Positions 25,498-27,074 of a stretch of 27,074 bases of DNA are shown piece by piece. Position numbers and translations under genes: made by a program. The notes beneath the pieces were generated by a model that did not search any database, was not told the origin of the DNA, and worked only from the letters and a program-made list of their open reading frames with translations. The stretch comes from CAZXCK01 sp964639225. Lineage in GTDB: Bacteria > Chloroflexota > Anaerolineae > Aggregatilineales > Phototrophicaceae. The DNA lies in NCBI GenBank assembly GCA_964639225.1, contig CAZXCK010000052.1:1-27074 (forward strand). Reading direction: 5' to 3'. Positions within the stretch are counted from its first letter, which is position 1, and every line of letters begins with the position of its first letter.

Positions 25498-27074
25498 ATG
25501 ACCCTGACGACACCTCTGGCCCTGGGACTGCTGCTAATGCTGCCGCTGCTGGCCTATATTGGCTGGCCGCGCAGTCGATTCCGGCGCGTCCGCGACAGCA
25601 GCAGCCTGATCGTGCGCCTGCTGATCGCCGCGCTGCTGGTGCTGGCGCTGGCCGGATTACAGGTAGCCCGCTCCGCCGACCGGCTGGCGGTGACCTTCCT
25701 GGTCGATGTCTCCGATAGCATGGGCGCGCAGACGCAGGAACTGGCTTTTGATTACATCCGCGACGCGCTGACCCACATGCAGCCGGACGACGAGGCGGCA
25801 GTCGTCGTCTTTGGCGGCGATGCTCAGGTCGCGCGCTCCATGAGCACGGCCCGCGACCTGGGGCCGGTCCGCGCCGCGCCCGATCCTGGCGAGACCGACA
25901 TCGCCGCCGCCGTTCGGCTGGGGTTGGCGCTGTTCCCCGGCGACACTGCCCGCCGTCTGGTGATCCTCAGCGACGGCCTGCCCACCAGTGGCGACGCCCT
26001 GGCCGCCGCGCAGATCGCCGCCGTCGCCAACGTCGAGATTGGCTATGTGCCGGTCGAGCGCCCGACCACGCCGGAGGTGCTGGTCCGCGCCGTCGAGGTG
26101 CCGCCGCAGGTGGATGAGGACCAGCTTTTTGACCTGCGCGTGAGCATCGGCTCCGAGAACCAGACACAGGCCGTCGTCACCGTGCTGGCGGCGGGCGACA
26201 TCGTCCACCGCGAGGAAGTCGAGCTGCGCCCCGGCGACAACAGCTTCACGCTGCGGCTGCGCAGCGGCGCGGCGGGCTTCCGCGATTTTCTGGTGCGCGT
26301 CGATCCGCTGGGCGAGGATGGCTTCTTTCAGAACAACGCCCTGGCCGCCTTTACGCAGGTGCGCGGCACGCCGCGCGTGCTGATCGTGGCACAGCAGCCG
26401 GACGGACCCGACGCGCGCTATCTGCCGGCGGCGCTGGCCGAGGTCGGCCTGCAGACGGATGTCATCACCCCGGCGCAGATGCCGCAGACGATGACCGGGC
26501 TGGCGCAGTACGAGTCGGTGGTGCTGGCCAACGTGCCCGCCGCCAGCCTCAGCCAGCAGCGCATGGAGACGCTCAGGACTTACGTCAGCGACCTGGGCGG
26601 CGGCCTGCTGGTGGTCGGCGGGCCGGATTCATACGGACCCGGCGGTTACTATCGCACGCCGCTGGAAGACGCGCTGCCGGTCGAAATGCAGCTCAGGGAC
26701 GAGCAGCGCCTGCCGCAGCTCACCCTCGCCTACCTGATCGATCGCTCCGGCAGCATGGGCGCCACCTCGTCAGGCGGCATCGCCCTCATCGACCTGGCCA
26801 AAGAGGCCATCATCCGCTCGATTGACCTGCTCCAGCCGACCGACCGGGCCGGGGTCGCTTCGTTTGATATGAACGCCTACTGGATCGCCGAGTTCCAGAA
26901 CGTTGACGACCGGCAGAATTTGCAGCAGCAGGTGGCCACGCTGCGACCCAGCGGCGGGACCAGCATCATGACCGGTATGCAGCTTGTCGCCCAGGAGATC
27001 GTCGCCGAGCCGACGCCGCTGCGCCATATCATCCTGCTGACGGACGGCGGCGCTATCCCCGACGGGCTGGTGAC
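25498..27074 (+). CDS. Double-VWA membrane protein with GATase1-like middle domain, 3' end outside window
   Basis: ATG at 25498, open to the window end (525 codons visible). Two N-terminal helices (about 5-20 and 38-54) precede a VWA domain with MIDAS DVSDSMG (70-76), VVVFGGDAQVARS and VILSDGLPTSG. A beta-rich linker follows. About 290-400 resemble the class I glutamine amidotransferase-like fold found in such proteins (TPRVLIVAQQPDG, YVSDLGGGLLVVGGPDSYGPGGY). A second VWA domain starts with MIDAS DRSGSMG (415-421) and includes GTSIMTGM and IILLTDGGAIPDG. This VWA-GATase-VWA layout is known in BatA/BatB-type clusters. No strong ribosome site is visible; upstream is a hairpin-rich gap. It presumably works with the MoxR and DUF58 proteins upstream. 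Confidence 0.88.
   Translation, partial: MTLTTPLALGLLLMLPLLAYIGWPRSRFRRVRDSSSLIVRLLIAALLVLALAGLQVARSADRLAVTFLVDVSDSMGAQTQELAFDYIRDALTHMQPDDEAAVVVFGGDAQVARSMSTARDLGPVRAAPDPGETDIAAAVRLGLALFPGDTARRLVILSDGLPTSGDALAAAQIAAVANVEIGYVPVERPTTPEVLVRAVEVPPQVDEDQLFDLRVSIGSENQTQAVVTVLAAGDIVHREEVELRPGDNSFTLRLRSGAAGFRDFLVRVDPLGEDGFFQNNALAAFTQVRGTPRVLIVAQQPDGPDARYLPAALAEVGLQTDVITPAQMPQTMTGLAQYESVVLANVPAASLSQQRMETLRTYVSDLGGGLLVVGGPDSYGPGGYYRTPLEDALPVEMQLRDEQRLPQLTLAYLIDRSGSMGATSSGGIALIDLAKEAIIRSIDLLQPTDRAGVASFDMNAYWIAEFQNVDDRQNLQQQVATLRPSGGTSIMTGMQLVAQEIVAEPTPLRHIILLTDGGAIPDGLV

Overview
The window reads as a GC-rich bacterial chromosome segment. An Anaerolineae-like Chloroflexota host is my best guess. I infer that from the gene set (ClpC, a four-S1-domain protein, LysM/M23 peptidase, a MoxR/DUF58/VWA cluster, a DUF4177-like protein, a divergent kinase beside a formylglycine-generating-enzyme-fold protein) and from the strong codon bias. 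No rRNA or other phylogenetic marker is present to prove it.

Left part (1-9045). A visibly more AT-rich, 5'-truncated membrane glycosyltransferase-like gene faces a membrane-anchored FGE-fold protein. The latter is divergent from a kinase-fold protein. Next comes a tightly overlapping VapB-VapC-adenosine deaminase unit behind a near-consensus promoter. It is followed by ornithine aminotransferase with a candidate operator, a membrane-anchored LysM/M23 cell-wall hydrolase, a DJ-1/PfpI protein and a small DUF4177-like protein.

Middle part (9099-17522) lies on the minus strand: clpC, an S1-domain protein with an acidic hexapeptide-repeat tail, acetyl-CoA synthetase, and an isolated, intact HK97-type phage portal gene. 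Several of these have readable promoters and hairpin terminators. No other phage gene is visible around the portal gene.

Right part (17948-27074) is on the plus strand. It holds an ABC-2-type membrane protein, a three-helix membrane protein with a long acidic coiled-coil region, MoxR ATPase, DUF58, a BatA-like VWA membrane protein, and a double-VWA protein cut by the window end. The MoxR-DUF58-VWA core is a recurring bacterial arrangement thought to act in chaperone-like assembly or envelope-stress functions. Here two of its junctions are unusually rich in hairpins. A two-hairpin palindromic repeat occurs twice, once before the cluster and once inside it.

The items most worth a second look are the orphan portal gene, the paired palindromic repeat, the four-hairpin junction at 23115-23226, the nested inverted repeats at 15921-16045, and the TA module translationally coupled to a deaminase.
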